Shown here: positions 1 through 8,442 of the stretch, piece by piece | Position numbering within the stretch: position 1 is the first letter of the stretch | Layout of the letters: each line of letters opens with the position of its first letter | NCBI RefSeq assembly: GCF_029210495.1 | Contig: NZ_JARGDK010000002.1 | Span: forward strand, 248,001 to 312,000 | DNA length: 64,000 nt | Reading direction: 5' to 3' | From: Pseudothioclava nitratireducens | GTDB lineage: Bacteria; Pseudomonadota; Alphaproteobacteria; Rhodobacterales; Rhodobacteraceae | Notes under the pieces: model-generated | What the model was told of the DNA's origin: nothing | Database searches by the model: none | What the model saw: the letters and a program-made list of their open reading frames with translations, nothing else | Translations under genes and position numbers: made by a program

Positions 1-54
1 TCGGACCGCGTCGCCGGCTCCAGCTATTTCACCCCCGCCCGCGCGGCGATCTGA
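1..54 (+). CDS. 3' end of an unidentified gene (partial)
   Basis: An open frame runs in from the left edge and stops with TGA at 52-54. Only 17 codons are visible, ending FTPARAAI, which is too little to identify the product. The stop lies 10 bases before the acyl-CoA dehydrogenase start, and the TGAGGAG around it supplies the next gene's ribosome binding site. The two genes are therefore probably co-transcribed. Confidence 0.5.
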   Translation, partial: SDRVAGSSYFTPARAAI

Positions 55-64
55 GGAGACCCCC

Positions 65-1243
65 ATGGATATGGACCTGAGCCACGAACAGCGCCTGCTG
101 GTCGACACCGTGCGCGATTTCATCGCCACCGAACTGGCACCGCTTGAAGAGGGCATCGAACAGGCTGGCGCGCTCGATCCCGCACAGGCCGAAGCGATCT
201 TTGCCAAGAGCAGCGCGCTGGGGCTCTATGCGATGAACATCCCCGAAGCGCATGGGGGCGGCGGGCTTTCGGCGCTCGATACGATGCTGGTCGAGGAACA
301 GTTCGGGCGCACCACCGATATTCTGATCCGTCGCGCCTTTGGAAATGTCTACGAGGTTCTGCTGGCTTGCGAGGGCGCGCAGGTCGAGCGCTGGCTGCGC
401 CCCAGCGTGCGCGGCGAGCGGATCTGCTCCATCGCGATCACCGAGCCGGGCGCAGGCTCGGACGCGGCCTCGATCACCACGAAGGCCACCGAAGACGGCA
501 AGGGCGGCTGGGTGCTGAACGGCGCCAAACATTTCATCTCGGACGGGCTGGTCTCGGATTTCTTCGTGGTCTCGGCCGTCACCGATCCGGGCAAGGGCGC
601 GCGGGGGATCTCGCTTTTCCTCGTGGACAAGGGGACGCCGGGCCTCACTATCGGGCGCGATCAGCCGATGATGGGGCTGCGCGGCACCAGCCATGTCGAG
701 CTGCATTTCGACAATGTCGCGCTTGAGCAGATCAACATGCTGGGCGCGCGCGGCGAAGGGTTCCGGATGGCGCTTGGCGTGCTTGGCCGGGTGCGGCTGG
801 CTCAGGTGGGCGCGCGCGCCATCGGCAAGGCGACCAAAGTGCTCGACCTGATGGTCGACTATGCGCGCGAACGCAAACAGTTCGGCCAGGCGATCGGCGA
901 GTTCCAGCTGGTGGGCCAGATGCTCGCCGATTCCGCGCTCGAGATCAATGCGGCGCGGCTGGCGCTCTGGCAGACCGCGATAGAAATCGACGCAGGCCGC
1001 GACCCGCGCACGCGGATCAGCCTCGTCAAGGTCCAAGCCGCCGAGACGCTGGGCCGGGTCGTTGACCGCGCGGTCCAACTGTTCGGGGGCATGGGCTTTT
1101 GCAAGGACCTGCCGATCGAGCGCTACTACCGGGACGCGCGCATCTACCGGATTTTCGATGGCACTTCCGAGATCCACCGCACCGTCATGGCGCGCAGCCT
1201 GATGAAGGGCGAGGCCTCGCTCTACGACCCGTTCATCGGCTGA
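65..1243 (+). CDS. Acyl-CoA dehydrogenase family protein
   Basis: This is a 392-residue FAD-dependent acyl-CoA dehydrogenase that should introduce an alpha-beta double bond into a CoA thioester and pass electrons to an electron-transfer flavoprotein. The N-terminal helical domain, the middle beta domain with ITEPGAGSDAAS, and the C-terminal domain with YYRDARIYRIFDGTSEIHR are all present, and the length is normal. The ATG at 65 follows a good GAGGAG site; a second in-frame ATG lies two codons later. At the position of the catalytic glutamate of medium-chain enzymes (before GTSEI) there is an aspartate, about residue 365. The gene faces the QuiC-like gene across a hairpin. Its substrate is unknown; the neighbouring CoA-transferase suggests a CoA ester from the same locus. 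Confidence 0.9.
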   Translation: MDMDLSHEQRLLVDTVRDFIATELAPLEEGIEQAGALDPAQAEAIFAKSSALGLYAMNIPEAHGGGGLSALDTMLVEEQFGRTTDILIRRAFGNVYEVLLACEGAQVERWLRPSVRGERICSIAITEPGAGSDAASITTKATEDGKGGWVLNGAKHFISDGLVSDFFVVSAVTDPGKGARGISLFLVDKGTPGLTIGRDQPMMGLRGTSHVELHFDNVALEQINMLGARGEGFRMALGVLGRVRLAQVGARAIGKATKVLDLMVDYARERKQFGQAIGEFQLVGQMLADSALEINAARLALWQTAIEIDAGRDPRTRISLVKVQAAETLGRVVDRAVQLFGGMGFCKDLPIERYYRDARIYRIFDGTSEIHRTVMARSLMKGEASLYDPFIG

Positions 1244-1252
1244 GCGTAAAGA

Positions 1253-1274
1253 CGCGGGGCCCCGCGGCCCCGCG
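1253..1274. terminator. Hairpin between convergent genes, likely bidirectional terminator
   Basis: Nine-base perfect arms (CGCGGGGCC and GGCCCCGCG) enclose a four-base loop in the 35-base gap between the convergent acyl-CoA dehydrogenase and QuiC-like genes. No clear U-tract follows on either side, so it is a probable rather than certain intrinsic terminator. Confidence 0.55.
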
Positions 1275-1278
1275 CGCC

Positions 1279-3111
1279 TCACATCAGGAACAGCGCATCC
1301 TGCTCTTCGAGCACGCGCAGTTGCGCCATCATCCGCACCGGAGCATTGACCGCCCCCATGCCGCGATAGCCGCGCCGCTCGACGATCTCGAAGAAGACGC
1401 CGTTGATCGTGCGCGTGTAGAGCTGGAAATACTCCCCGCCGGCATCCCGGTCATAGAAGATGTTCAGATCGCGCATCTCGGCGATCAGCGCGGGATCGAG
1501 GTCATAGCGGCAGGCCAGATCCTCGTAATAGTTCGGCGGTACCTGCAACACATCCTCGGGCGGCAGCGCGCGCGCGCAAGCAAGGATATCGTCACAGGCG
1601 AAGGCAATGTGGTGCCATGGCGCGAAGCCCGACTTTTCAAGGAAGCGCTGCGTCGTGGTCCCCGCCCCGAAGGAGGAGTTGAGCGACAGCCGCACCTGCC
1701 CGTCATCATTGGCCAGCGTGCGCGAATGCACCGTGCCATGCGGGTCGAGCACGTCGCGCGCCTCTTCCGAGCGCATGTTGAACACAGCCCGGTAGAACAT
1801 AAGCCCGGACAGGAACAGGTTCGGCTGAAGCGCCTGCGCGCAATGGTCGATGCGCAGGACATGTCCTGCGGGTTGCTCGCCCGTCGGCTCGAACCGTGCA
1901 AACCCCGGCGCGCTTTCGATCGGCCCGCCCGCGAGATAGAAGACCGAGCCCCCGGGCCCGCGCACGACCCGCAGCCCATAGGGCGATGGGCCATCGAGCG
2001 TCGCATCCTCGCCGTGGAACAGGCCAAGCCGCTGGTCCATCTGGTCGAGATCATCGACCTGCAACCCAATGCCCGACACCGAAAGCCCCTGCAAAAGGTA
2101 AATCGAGTGGGCGAGTCCCTCTTCCATCCGATTGAGCGCAATCACCGCCTCACCCTGCCGCCAAAGCTCGACCTTGCCCGCGACATGGGTGCGCGCAAAT
2201 CCCATCGCGCGCAGAAGCTCCGCGAGATCGTCCGCCTCATCGCCCTGCCCGGTGAACTCGATGAAAGCGGGGGCAACGAGGTCCGAATGGGTATGCGATT
2301 GCTGGCGATGCGCCTCTTCAACGAGGTGGAAGGCCCGCATCCCGTCCCGCGCGATCTGCGAGGGTGGCAGCGAGCGGATCTGGTCGTTGAAAATCTCGAG
2401 CGACATCGGCGCCTCGATCCCCATGGCGCGCAGCCGGGTATAGAGCGCCGCAACCGGCATCATGCCCTGCCCCGGAAACAGCCGGAAGGATTGCGCCAAA
2501 AGCGCCCGGTCGATCCGGCCGGTCGGCGCATCCGCCAAATGAACAAGGAAAATCTTCTCGGGCGGGATCTCGGCCAGAACCGCCGGATCGGTCTCCATCG
2601 CAAAGAGGTGCACCGCCCCGATCACCAGCCCCAGATTGTCCGCATCGACCCGGTTCACCACGTCGAGCGCATCGGCCACCGTGTTCACATGGGCCGAGCT
2701 TGCCAGCGCTTCGTAGCCAAGGCGCAGCCCGCGTTCAGCGGCCATCGCGGCCAGATCCGACAGATCTGCGGCGATCTGGCCGCGATCCGCGTTCGACTGC
2801 GGGTCGGTATTCGCGCAAATGATAAGCATGGGCGCGCCGATCCGTTTGGCCAGATCAAGGAACCGCGCGGCACGCCGAAAAGCCGCGTCGCGCGCGGGCC
2901 CGTCGAAGCCCTCGAAATCGCGCAGCGATTGCAGCGAGACGATGCCGATCCCCTCACCTTCGGCGAAGCGGGCGATCTCCTCGGGCGGTCCATCGAAGCC
3001 AATGATATCCTCGCGGAACACCTCGATCCCGTCGAAGCCTGCGCGGGCGGCCGCTTCGATCTTGTCTTCGAGCTGACCCGAGAAACTGATCGAGGAAATC
3101 GAGCGGAACAT
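1279..3111 (-). CDS. quiC: 3-dehydroshikimate dehydratase-like fusion protein (AP-endonuclease-type TIM barrel + HPPD-like domain)
   Basis: The 610-residue protein has the QuiC1 architecture: an N-terminal xylose-isomerase/AP-endonuclease-type TIM barrel (about 1-275) and a C-terminal 4-hydroxyphenylpyruvate-dioxygenase-like domain (about 280-600). QuiC enzymes convert 3-dehydroshikimate to protocatechuate during quinate/shikimate catabolism. The HPPD part keeps likely metal ligands: His423 in RIDHC, His500/501 in WHHIAF and Glu575 in FFEIVE. In the barrel Glu134 and Glu239 are kept. The usual Asp near 165 is Gly (GLVIGAVH), and the usual Gln near 191 is His (LVHLADAP). The ATG at 3111 is used because upstream extension runs into unrelated DNA. 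aroQ and an aroE-type gene in the same locus support the pathway, but the altered metal site leaves the exact substrate open. Confidence 0.8.
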   Translation of the reverse strand: MFRSISSISFSGQLEDKIEAAARAGFDGIEVFREDIIGFDGPPEEIARFAEGEGIGIVSLQSLRDFEGFDGPARDAAFRRAARFLDLAKRIGAPMLIICANTDPQSNADRGQIAADLSDLAAMAAERGLRLGYEALASSAHVNTVADALDVVNRVDADNLGLVIGAVHLFAMETDPAVLAEIPPEKIFLVHLADAPTGRIDRALLAQSFRLFPGQGMMPVAALYTRLRAMGIEAPMSLEIFNDQIRSLPPSQIARDGMRAFHLVEEAHRQQSHTHSDLVAPAFIEFTGQGDEADDLAELLRAMGFARTHVAGKVELWRQGEAVIALNRMEEGLAHSIYLLQGLSVSGIGLQVDDLDQMDQRLGLFHGEDATLDGPSPYGLRVVRGPGGSVFYLAGGPIESAPGFARFEPTGEQPAGHVLRIDHCAQALQPNLFLSGLMFYRAVFNMRSEEARDVLDPHGTVHSRTLANDDGQVRLSLNSSFGAGTTTQRFLEKSGFAPWHHIAFACDDILACARALPPEDVLQVPPNYYEDLACRYDLDPALIAEMRDLNIFYDRDAGGEYFQLYTRTINGVFFEIVERRGYRGMGAVNAPVRMMAQLRVLEEQDALFLM

Positions 3112-3227
3112 GTCTTCTCTCCTGCGAAGATATTGCGGCAAGCCCTTGAATCGGCTGGTCACCGGCGGGGCGCCGCCTGATGCGAGGTTAGCCCTCGCGG
3201 ACGGGCCGCGCAAACCGAAAGCGTCAT

Positions 3228-3295
3228 CCCGCCGCGCCGGGGAGTGTCGGCGCGGCGGGCCGTTCATGCGGGCCTGATTGGCCCTGACCCGCATG
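3228..3295 (-). terminator. Two strong hairpins between the TPP-enzyme and QuiC-like genes
   Basis: Arms CCCGCCGCGCCG (3228-3239) and CGGCGCGGCGGG (3248-3259) form a perfect 12-bp stem. A second hairpin, GGGCC/GGCCC at 3270-3284, lies inside a CATGCGGG...CCCGCATG repeat (3265-3295). They sit just after the stop of the thiamine-diphosphate enzyme, in the 200-base gap before the QuiC-like gene. They could end the operon or act as an mRNA-stabilising barrier with partial read-through. No T-run is seen. Confidence 0.6.
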
Positions 3296-3311
3296 AGAGC
3301 GCGGACCGATC

Positions 3312-5108
3312 TCAGTCGGTCGAGACATGCCCGACCCCGCCCTCGGGCGAGTAGATGTCGAGAATGTTCCAGTGCCCCGAGGTCGGCGTGGGGTTGTTGA
3401 TCATCGCCACGTCGATGACCGTCGGGCGACCGCTGGCAATCGCCGCTTCCAGCGCGGGCTTGAACTCGGCCGCCGATCCGATCCGCACCCCGTCCACGCC
3501 ATAGGCGCGCGCAATGGCGGCATAGTCCGGGGTCTGCTCCATGACGCTGTTGGCCTTCTGGAACGTGGTCCCGTAGGTCAGATCGTAATGCGCCTTTTGC
3601 AGGCCTGCGATGGTGCCGAAGGCGTTGTTGTTCATCACGACCCAGATCACCGCGAGGTTCTCCGCAGCCGCCGTCGCCAGCACTGCCGGGTTCTGCCCAA
3701 ATCCGCCATCGCCGACGAGCGAGATCACCACCCGATCGGGTGCGGCCACCTTGGCCCCCACGGCGGCGGGCGGACCAAAGCCCATCGTCGCAAACCCGCC
3801 CGGGATCAGGATCGAGCCCGGCGTGTAGATGTCGAATTGCTGCGCCACGCCGTTCTTGTTCCAGCCCACATCCGAGGTCAGGATCGCGTCGCGCGGCATC
3901 GCCTCGCGCAGGTCGGCAAGGATGCGTTCGGGCATCATCGGGAAGGCGTCCGACGTCTGCATCGCGGCGTTCTTCGCCTTGAAGCTTTCGCGGAAATCGC
4001 CAATCGCCTTGACCAGATCGGGGCGCTTGACGCCTTCGGGCGCCATTTCGCGCGCGACCCGCACGAGCACCCTGAGCGCGGCCTTCAGGTCCGCCACCGC
4101 GCCGATCTCGACCGGGTAATTGCGCCCGATTTCCTGCGGCTCGATATCGATATGGATCAGCGAGGTCTTCCCCTGCCCGATATCGAAAGTGTATTCGGGA
4201 TACCACGAAGAGCTGTCCGCCTCTTTGAAGCGGCTGCCCAGCGCGATGATCCAGTCGGCATTGAGCGTCTGCTGATTGGTGAACTCGGTCCCCCAGAAAC
4301 CCGTCATGCCGAGCACCAGCGGGTGATCGTCGGGCAGACACCCCTTGCCCATCAGCGAATGGGCAACCGGGATTTGCAGATGATCGACCAGCGCGCGAAG
4401 CTCATCCCAGGCCTTCGCCAGAGCGACGCCGCCGCCCGCATAAATCACCGGACGCTCGGCGCCAAGCAGCGCGCCGATGATCTCCCGCGCGGTCTCGTCG
4501 TCAAGCGAGGGCTTCTTCAGCGCCTTCGTATTGGCCGATTGCTTTTCCCAAAGCGCGTTCGGGACCTGTGCCGAGAAGAAATCCATCGGCACATTGACCA
4601 GAACCGGCCCCGGCTGGCCGCTTTCGGCAAGCTGGAAGGCCTTTTCCATGATCTCGGGCAGAAGCTCCGGCGTATCGACGCGCCAAGCGCGTTTCACGAA
4701 GGGACGATAGATTTCATATTGCGAGCCGTCCGCATGCAGGTTCACCTCTTGGTGCGGGTGCTTGCCGTAATAGTAGGACGGGATATCGCCCGCGATGACA
4801 ACCATCGGGATGCAGTCAAGCGCCGCATTCGCAACGCCCGTCGCCGCATTGGTCAGCCCGGGCGACAGGTGCGAAAGCACCACCGAGGCCTTTCCCGTCA
4901 CCCGCGCATAGCCATCCGCCGCATGGGCCGAGATTTGCTCGTGACGCACATTGACGAATTCGATCCCCGACTCCGCCATCGCCGCCAGAACGGCGATATT
5001 GGTGTGTCCGCAGAGGCCAAAGACATGCTTTACCCCCCGCCCCTCGAGATAGCGGCAAAGCTGGTTCGAGATCAGATCCTTGCCCGGTTCGATAGTCTTC
5101 GTAACCAT
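3312..5108 (-). CDS. Thiamine-diphosphate-dependent enzyme of the acetolactate synthase-like family
   Basis: This 598-residue protein belongs to the acetohydroxyacid synthase/2-oxoacid decarboxylase superfamily. The N-terminal pyrimidine-binding domain carries the conserved catalytic glutamate, Glu57 in VRHEQISAHAADGY. A central domain follows. The C-terminal domain has the diphosphate and metal motif GDGGFGQN followed by NNNAFG. It should make or break a carbon-carbon bond next to a carbonyl. The start at 5108 shares one base with the stop of the upstream aldehyde dehydrogenase (TGATG), so the two are probably translationally coupled. That partner suggests the product is an aldehyde that is then turned into an acyl-CoA. 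It is not an obvious IlvB, Gcl or Xsc. An IolD-like C-C hydrolase role is one possibility. Confidence 0.85.
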   Translation of the reverse strand: MVTKTIEPGKDLISNQLCRYLEGRGVKHVFGLCGHTNIAVLAAMAESGIEFVNVRHEQISAHAADGYARVTGKASVVLSHLSPGLTNAATGVANAALDCIPMVVIAGDIPSYYYGKHPHQEVNLHADGSQYEIYRPFVKRAWRVDTPELLPEIMEKAFQLAESGQPGPVLVNVPMDFFSAQVPNALWEKQSANTKALKKPSLDDETAREIIGALLGAERPVIYAGGGVALAKAWDELRALVDHLQIPVAHSLMGKGCLPDDHPLVLGMTGFWGTEFTNQQTLNADWIIALGSRFKEADSSSWYPEYTFDIGQGKTSLIHIDIEPQEIGRNYPVEIGAVADLKAALRVLVRVAREMAPEGVKRPDLVKAIGDFRESFKAKNAAMQTSDAFPMMPERILADLREAMPRDAILTSDVGWNKNGVAQQFDIYTPGSILIPGGFATMGFGPPAAVGAKVAAPDRVVISLVGDGGFGQNPAVLATAAAENLAVIWVVMNNNAFGTIAGLQKAHYDLTYGTTFQKANSVMEQTPDYAAIARAYGVDGVRIGSAAEFKPALEAAIASGRPTVIDVAMINNPTPTSGHWNILDIYSPEGGVGHVSTD

Positions 5109-6514
5109 CACATCACCTCGGTGTTGTAGAATTCGCCGAACAGCTCTTCGTCGGACGGACGATCCGCCGGGATCGGGCGCGCGACCCAGGTCACATTCAT
5201 GTAATGCTTGAGGCTGACATTCTCGTTGGTGATGTTGCCCCCCCAGATGCCGCACCCAAGCGAAGAGGTCATCGGCATGCCGTTCTCGAAGCTGCCCGCA
5301 TTCGCCTTCGATTGCGGCTGGCGCACCATGACCCGGCTGACCGGCGCGTTCATCGCGTGCTGAAGGATATGATCTTCGTTGAACGAATAAATCCCGCAGG
5401 AATGGCCCTTGCCGCCGACATTATAGATCGCGCGGACCTTCGCCATCGCGTCGTCGAAGTCCTTGGCCTTGTAGAGCGCCATGGTGACCGAGAGTTTCTC
5501 GCCCGAGAATTTATGCTCTTTGCCGATCTCGTCCTGCTCGACCATAATGAACTTGCGGTCCTCGGGGATCGAGAAGCCCGCGAATTCCGCAATGCGCTGC
5601 GCCGAGATGGCGACGGTCTCGATCCGGCGCGACCCATCTTCTTTCCAGAGCGCCTCGGCCAGCTTCGCCTTTTCATCGGCGTTGCACAGGTAGCCGCCCT
5701 CTTTGATGAGCGCCTCTTTCATCGCGTCATAGATCTTCGCGTGAATGACAAGGTTGCCATCGGCCGAGCAGCCCGACCCGAAATCCGAGGTCTTCGAGAT
5801 ACGCGAGTTCATCGCGGCCTCTGCGATATCGGCGTCCTCGTCGATCACCATGGTCGCATTGCCCGCGCCCACGCCATAGGCGGGCTTGCCCGAACTATAA
5901 GCCGCCTGCACCATCGGCTTGCCGCCGGTGGCCATCGTCAGATCGCAATTCGCCATCAGGTAATCGGTCATCGGGATCGAGGGGTTCTCGACGCATTGGA
6001 AGATATCGCGCGGGGCACCCAGTTTGGCGAGGGTTTCACGCATCACGCGGACCATTTCAAAGGTCGTAGCCTTGGCGCGCGGGTGCGGCGAGAAGATCAC
6101 CGCATCCTTGCACTTGATCGCATAAATCCCGGTGACGGGCGGGGTGAGTTCGGGGTTCGTCGTCGGGATCAGCGAGGCGATGACACCCGCAGGCTTCGCA
6201 ATTTTCGTCAGACCTTTGACCGGGTCCTCCTCGATCACGCCGACCGATTTGCCGCGCAGCGCATCGCGCAGCACGCCGAGTATCTTGAAGCGTTTGCCCG
6301 CGCGCCCCGCGCGGTCGCCGATGCCGCTTTCATCCACGCCCATCTGAGCGATGCGCACAAAGGTCGTCTCGTTTCCGCAGTTCCAGCCAAGCGCGCGCGC
6401 CAGCCGGTCCACCTGCGCCTGATCGTAATCCTTGATCTCCTCCATCGCCGCACGGGCGCGGGCGATCATCGCATCGGCAATCGCCACTTCTTCGGGGGTA
6501 ATCTCACGGGCCAT
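5108..6514 (-). CDS. CoA-acylating aldehyde dehydrogenase (EutE/sulfoacetaldehyde dehydrogenase-like)
   Basis: The 468-residue protein has the aldehyde dehydrogenase fold of the acylating group (EutE, AdhE N-domain, SauS-type sulfoacetaldehyde dehydrogenase), which oxidises an aldehyde with NAD(P) and CoA to an acyl-CoA. Visible signs are SLIPTTNPELTP near 115-125, GAGNATMVIDEDADI near 216-230, the catalytic Cys249 in DFGSGCSADG, and the length. The start MAREIT at 6514 has GAGGAGA upstream; longer reading frames above it are not needed. Its stop overlaps the start of the thiamine-diphosphate enzyme. The aldehyde is unknown; sulfoacetaldehyde is only the nearest named substrate I can suggest, and no sulfonate genes are nearby. 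Confidence 0.82.
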   Translation of the reverse strand: MAREITPEEVAIADAMIARARAAMEEIKDYDQAQVDRLARALGWNCGNETTFVRIAQMGVDESGIGDRAGRAGKRFKILGVLRDALRGKSVGVIEEDPVKGLTKIAKPAGVIASLIPTTNPELTPPVTGIYAIKCKDAVIFSPHPRAKATTFEMVRVMRETLAKLGAPRDIFQCVENPSIPMTDYLMANCDLTMATGGKPMVQAAYSSGKPAYGVGAGNATMVIDEDADIAEAAMNSRISKTSDFGSGCSADGNLVIHAKIYDAMKEALIKEGGYLCNADEKAKLAEALWKEDGSRRIETVAISAQRIAEFAGFSIPEDRKFIMVEQDEIGKEHKFSGEKLSVTMALYKAKDFDDAMAKVRAIYNVGGKGHSCGIYSFNEDHILQHAMNAPVSRVMVRQPQSKANAGSFENGMPMTSSLGCGIWGGNITNENVSLKHYMNVTWVARPIPADRPSDEELFGEFYNTEVM

Positions 6515-6548
6515 TTGTCTTCTCCTCGGGGATATCTGGGATGCCTGT

Positions 6549-7391
6549 TCAGGCAGCATGGCCGGGGCGCGTGTCCTGCGCCTCGGGGTCAAAGAAACGC
6601 TTCGCGCCTTCAAGGCATCGCCGCGCATGTTCGGTGCGGCCGTATTTGGCCATGCGTTCCGCATTGGGCAGTTCCAGCGAAATCGCCGCATCCGGGATCG
6701 CCGCCGCGATCAGCGGGAAAGAGATCACCCCCTCGCCCGGATAGAGCCGCGCATCGCGCGCGATATGGATCATCTCGTCCTTGTTGTAGGCAACGTGATC
6801 GGTGTCGCAGACATGCAGGAAATTGATCCATTTCTTGGGCACACGCGCCAGATCGGCCAGCGTGCCGCCGGTGAAATGGTGATAGAGCGTGTCGATCAAC
6901 AGCCCCTGATTGGGCCGGTTCGCAAGCCGCAAAACCTCGAGCGCATCGTCGATGCAGCACAGCCGCGAGAAGGCCGGATATTCGAGATTGACCGTGAGCC
7001 CATATTGCGCGGCCAGATCGCAGATCTCGCCAAAGCGTTCGACGATGAAGCTCTTGTCGTTGCGCACATCGGTCCAGGCCGAGGATATGACTTGCCGCGC
7101 GCCCAGTTCCGCTCCGGCGGCAAACGCGCGTTCATAGGCGCTTGCGGGCGTTGTCCGCAGCACACGCGCAAGTTCGATATCGAGGCATTGAAGCCCGGTG
7201 CGCTCCAGCGCGTCACGGGTTTCACGAACCATCTGCGGCGCGCAGGGGTCGATGTCGGGCTCACCCGCGACACCCATCTGGATCAGGCGGAAACTCGCGG
7301 CATCGTAGCCTGCGTCATGGGCGATCTGGACCTGCTCGGGCGGCGTCACGCCCGGCACAGTGAGATAGGCCAGGGAGTAGAGGCGGCTCAT
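6549..7391 (-). CDS. Sugar phosphate isomerase/epimerase-type TIM-barrel protein
   Basis: This 280-residue protein looks like a xylose-isomerase-like TIM barrel (AP endonuclease family 2; IolE/IolI/Hyi relatives). It shows VNLEYPAFS near the middle, LIDTLYHHFTG, INFLHVCDTD, and a late SLELPNAERMAKYG segment. Spaced Glu, Asp, His and Glu residues of this kind normally bind a divalent metal. It should isomerise, epimerise or dehydrate a hydroxy-carbonyl compound. It overlaps the upstream HMG-CoA-lyase-like gene by four bases (ATGA) and lies 34 bases from the aldehyde dehydrogenase, so it belongs to the same operon. No closer assignment is justified. Confidence 0.78.
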   Translation of the reverse strand: MSRLYSLAYLTVPGVTPPEQVQIAHDAGYDAASFRLIQMGVAGEPDIDPCAPQMVRETRDALERTGLQCLDIELARVLRTTPASAYERAFAAGAELGARQVISSAWTDVRNDKSFIVERFGEICDLAAQYGLTVNLEYPAFSRLCCIDDALEVLRLANRPNQGLLIDTLYHHFTGGTLADLARVPKKWINFLHVCDTDHVAYNKDEMIHIARDARLYPGEGVISFPLIAAAIPDAAISLELPNAERMAKYGRTEHARRCLEGAKRFFDPEAQDTRPGHAA

Positions 7392-8326
7392 GCGCAGGCC
7401 TCCTGATCGGTCGTTTCATGTTCGCCGGGCTGACGGATATGGCCCATCCGCCCCGGCAGGCGACGGCCCAGAAGCACCTCGGCCTCGGCAATGGCCGGAC
7501 GCAGCGCGCGCCAGTCGATCCCGGTCTCGACGCCCATCTCGCTCAGCGCGAAGGCCGCATCTTCGGTTGCGATATTGCCCGTGGCCTTGGGCACGAAGGG
7601 GCACCCGCCCAAACCGCCAAGCGCCGCGTCGAAAATGCGGACGCCCGCCTGCAGCCCCGCAAGCATATTCGCAAGCCCCAGCCCCCGCGTGTCATGCAGA
7701 TGCAGCGACAGCGCCACCTCGGGCCGGATCGCGTCGCGCACCGCGCGGCTGAGTTCAAACACCTGCTTGGGATTGGCGAGCCCGGCCGTGTCGGCGAGGT
7801 TGATCTCCTGCACGCCCAGATCGGAATAGCCGCGCGCGATCTCGATCACCCGCGCCGGATCAATCCGCCCCTCGAACCCGCAGCCAAGCGCCGACTGAAT
7901 GCCCGCACGCACCGCGATCCCTTCGCCAAGCGCGCTCTCGATTAGCGGCATCATCTTGGCGCGGGCCTCATCGACAGTCCGATTGAGGTTCTTCATCGAA
8001 TGGGTTTCCGAGGCCGATACCGACATCGACAAATGCCGCAGCCCCACGGCCCGGGCCCGTTCAAGGCCCGCCCCGTTCAGGATCAGCGCGGTATAGGTCA
8101 CGCCTTCGGTCTTGGGCAGATGCGCGCACAACTCATCGGTATTGGCCATCGCGGGCACCCATTTGGGATGCACGAAAGAGCCCACCTGAATGCGCTTGCA
8201 GCCCGCCGCTTCGAGCGCCCGGACGAAGCCAAGCTTCTCTTCGACCGAAAATAGTCGCGCCTCGTTCTGCAGACCATCGCGCAGGAATTCGTCCTCGATG
8301 ACGACACTTTCAGGCAGATCGAACAT
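7388..8326 (-). CDS. Hydroxymethylglutaryl-CoA lyase family protein
   Basis: This 312-residue protein is of the DRE-TIM metallolyase group, closest in pattern to HMG-CoA lyase, which cleaves 3-hydroxy-3-methylglutaryl-CoA to acetoacetate and acetyl-CoA. It has EDEFLRDGLQNE (residues 11-22) with the catalytic Arg-Asp, a SVSASETHS segment, the metal-binding HLHDTRG, and GLGGCPF with the conserved Cys. It is the first gene of the minus-strand operon and faces the LysR gene. With the CoA-transferase and acyl-CoA dehydrogenase nearby it may cleave a branched or tertiary hydroxyacyl-CoA. True HMG-CoA, for example from leucine breakdown, is possible, but no other leucine genes are seen here. Confidence 0.85.
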   Translation of the reverse strand: MFDLPESVVIEDEFLRDGLQNEARLFSVEEKLGFVRALEAAGCKRIQVGSFVHPKWVPAMANTDELCAHLPKTEGVTYTALILNGAGLERARAVGLRHLSMSVSASETHSMKNLNRTVDEARAKMMPLIESALGEGIAVRAGIQSALGCGFEGRIDPARVIEIARGYSDLGVQEINLADTAGLANPKQVFELSRAVRDAIRPEVALSLHLHDTRGLGLANMLAGLQAGVRIFDAALGGLGGCPFVPKATGNIATEDAAFALSEMGVETGIDWRALRPAIAEAEVLLGRRLPGRMGHIRQPGEHETTDQEACA

Positions 8327-8442
8327 GAAACTCCTCCCCTGCGCAGGTTCAGAGAAACTTTAGCTCCGCAATAAAATAACTGCGAATACCCATATAGACG
8401 CACGGGATACCTTGATGTTAATTTATCAAAAAGAGTCCCATC
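8327..8442. promoter_or_regulatory. Divergent promoter region with a LysR-type palindrome
   Basis: This 116-base gap separates the divergent lyase operon and LysR gene and is clearly AT-richer than its surroundings. TTGAT (8412-8416) and ATCAA (8425-8429) form an interrupted palindrome of the T-N11-A kind bound by LysR-type regulators. It ends 13 bases before the LysR start, where autoregulation would be expected. The binding itself is inferred. Confidence 0.55.

Noticed and set aside
3112-4341. N-terminal extension of the QuiC-like frame
   Set aside because: The extension is a shadow of the ThDP enzyme in another frame plus the hairpin gap; the natural start MFRSISSISF is at 3111.
5108-6514. 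Reading the aldehyde dehydrogenase and ThDP enzyme as a sulfonate (sulfoacetaldehyde) pathway
   Set aside because: The ThDP enzyme does not look like Xsc, and no sulfite, phosphotransacetylase or sulfonate transporter genes are nearby; it remains only a nearest-name comparison.
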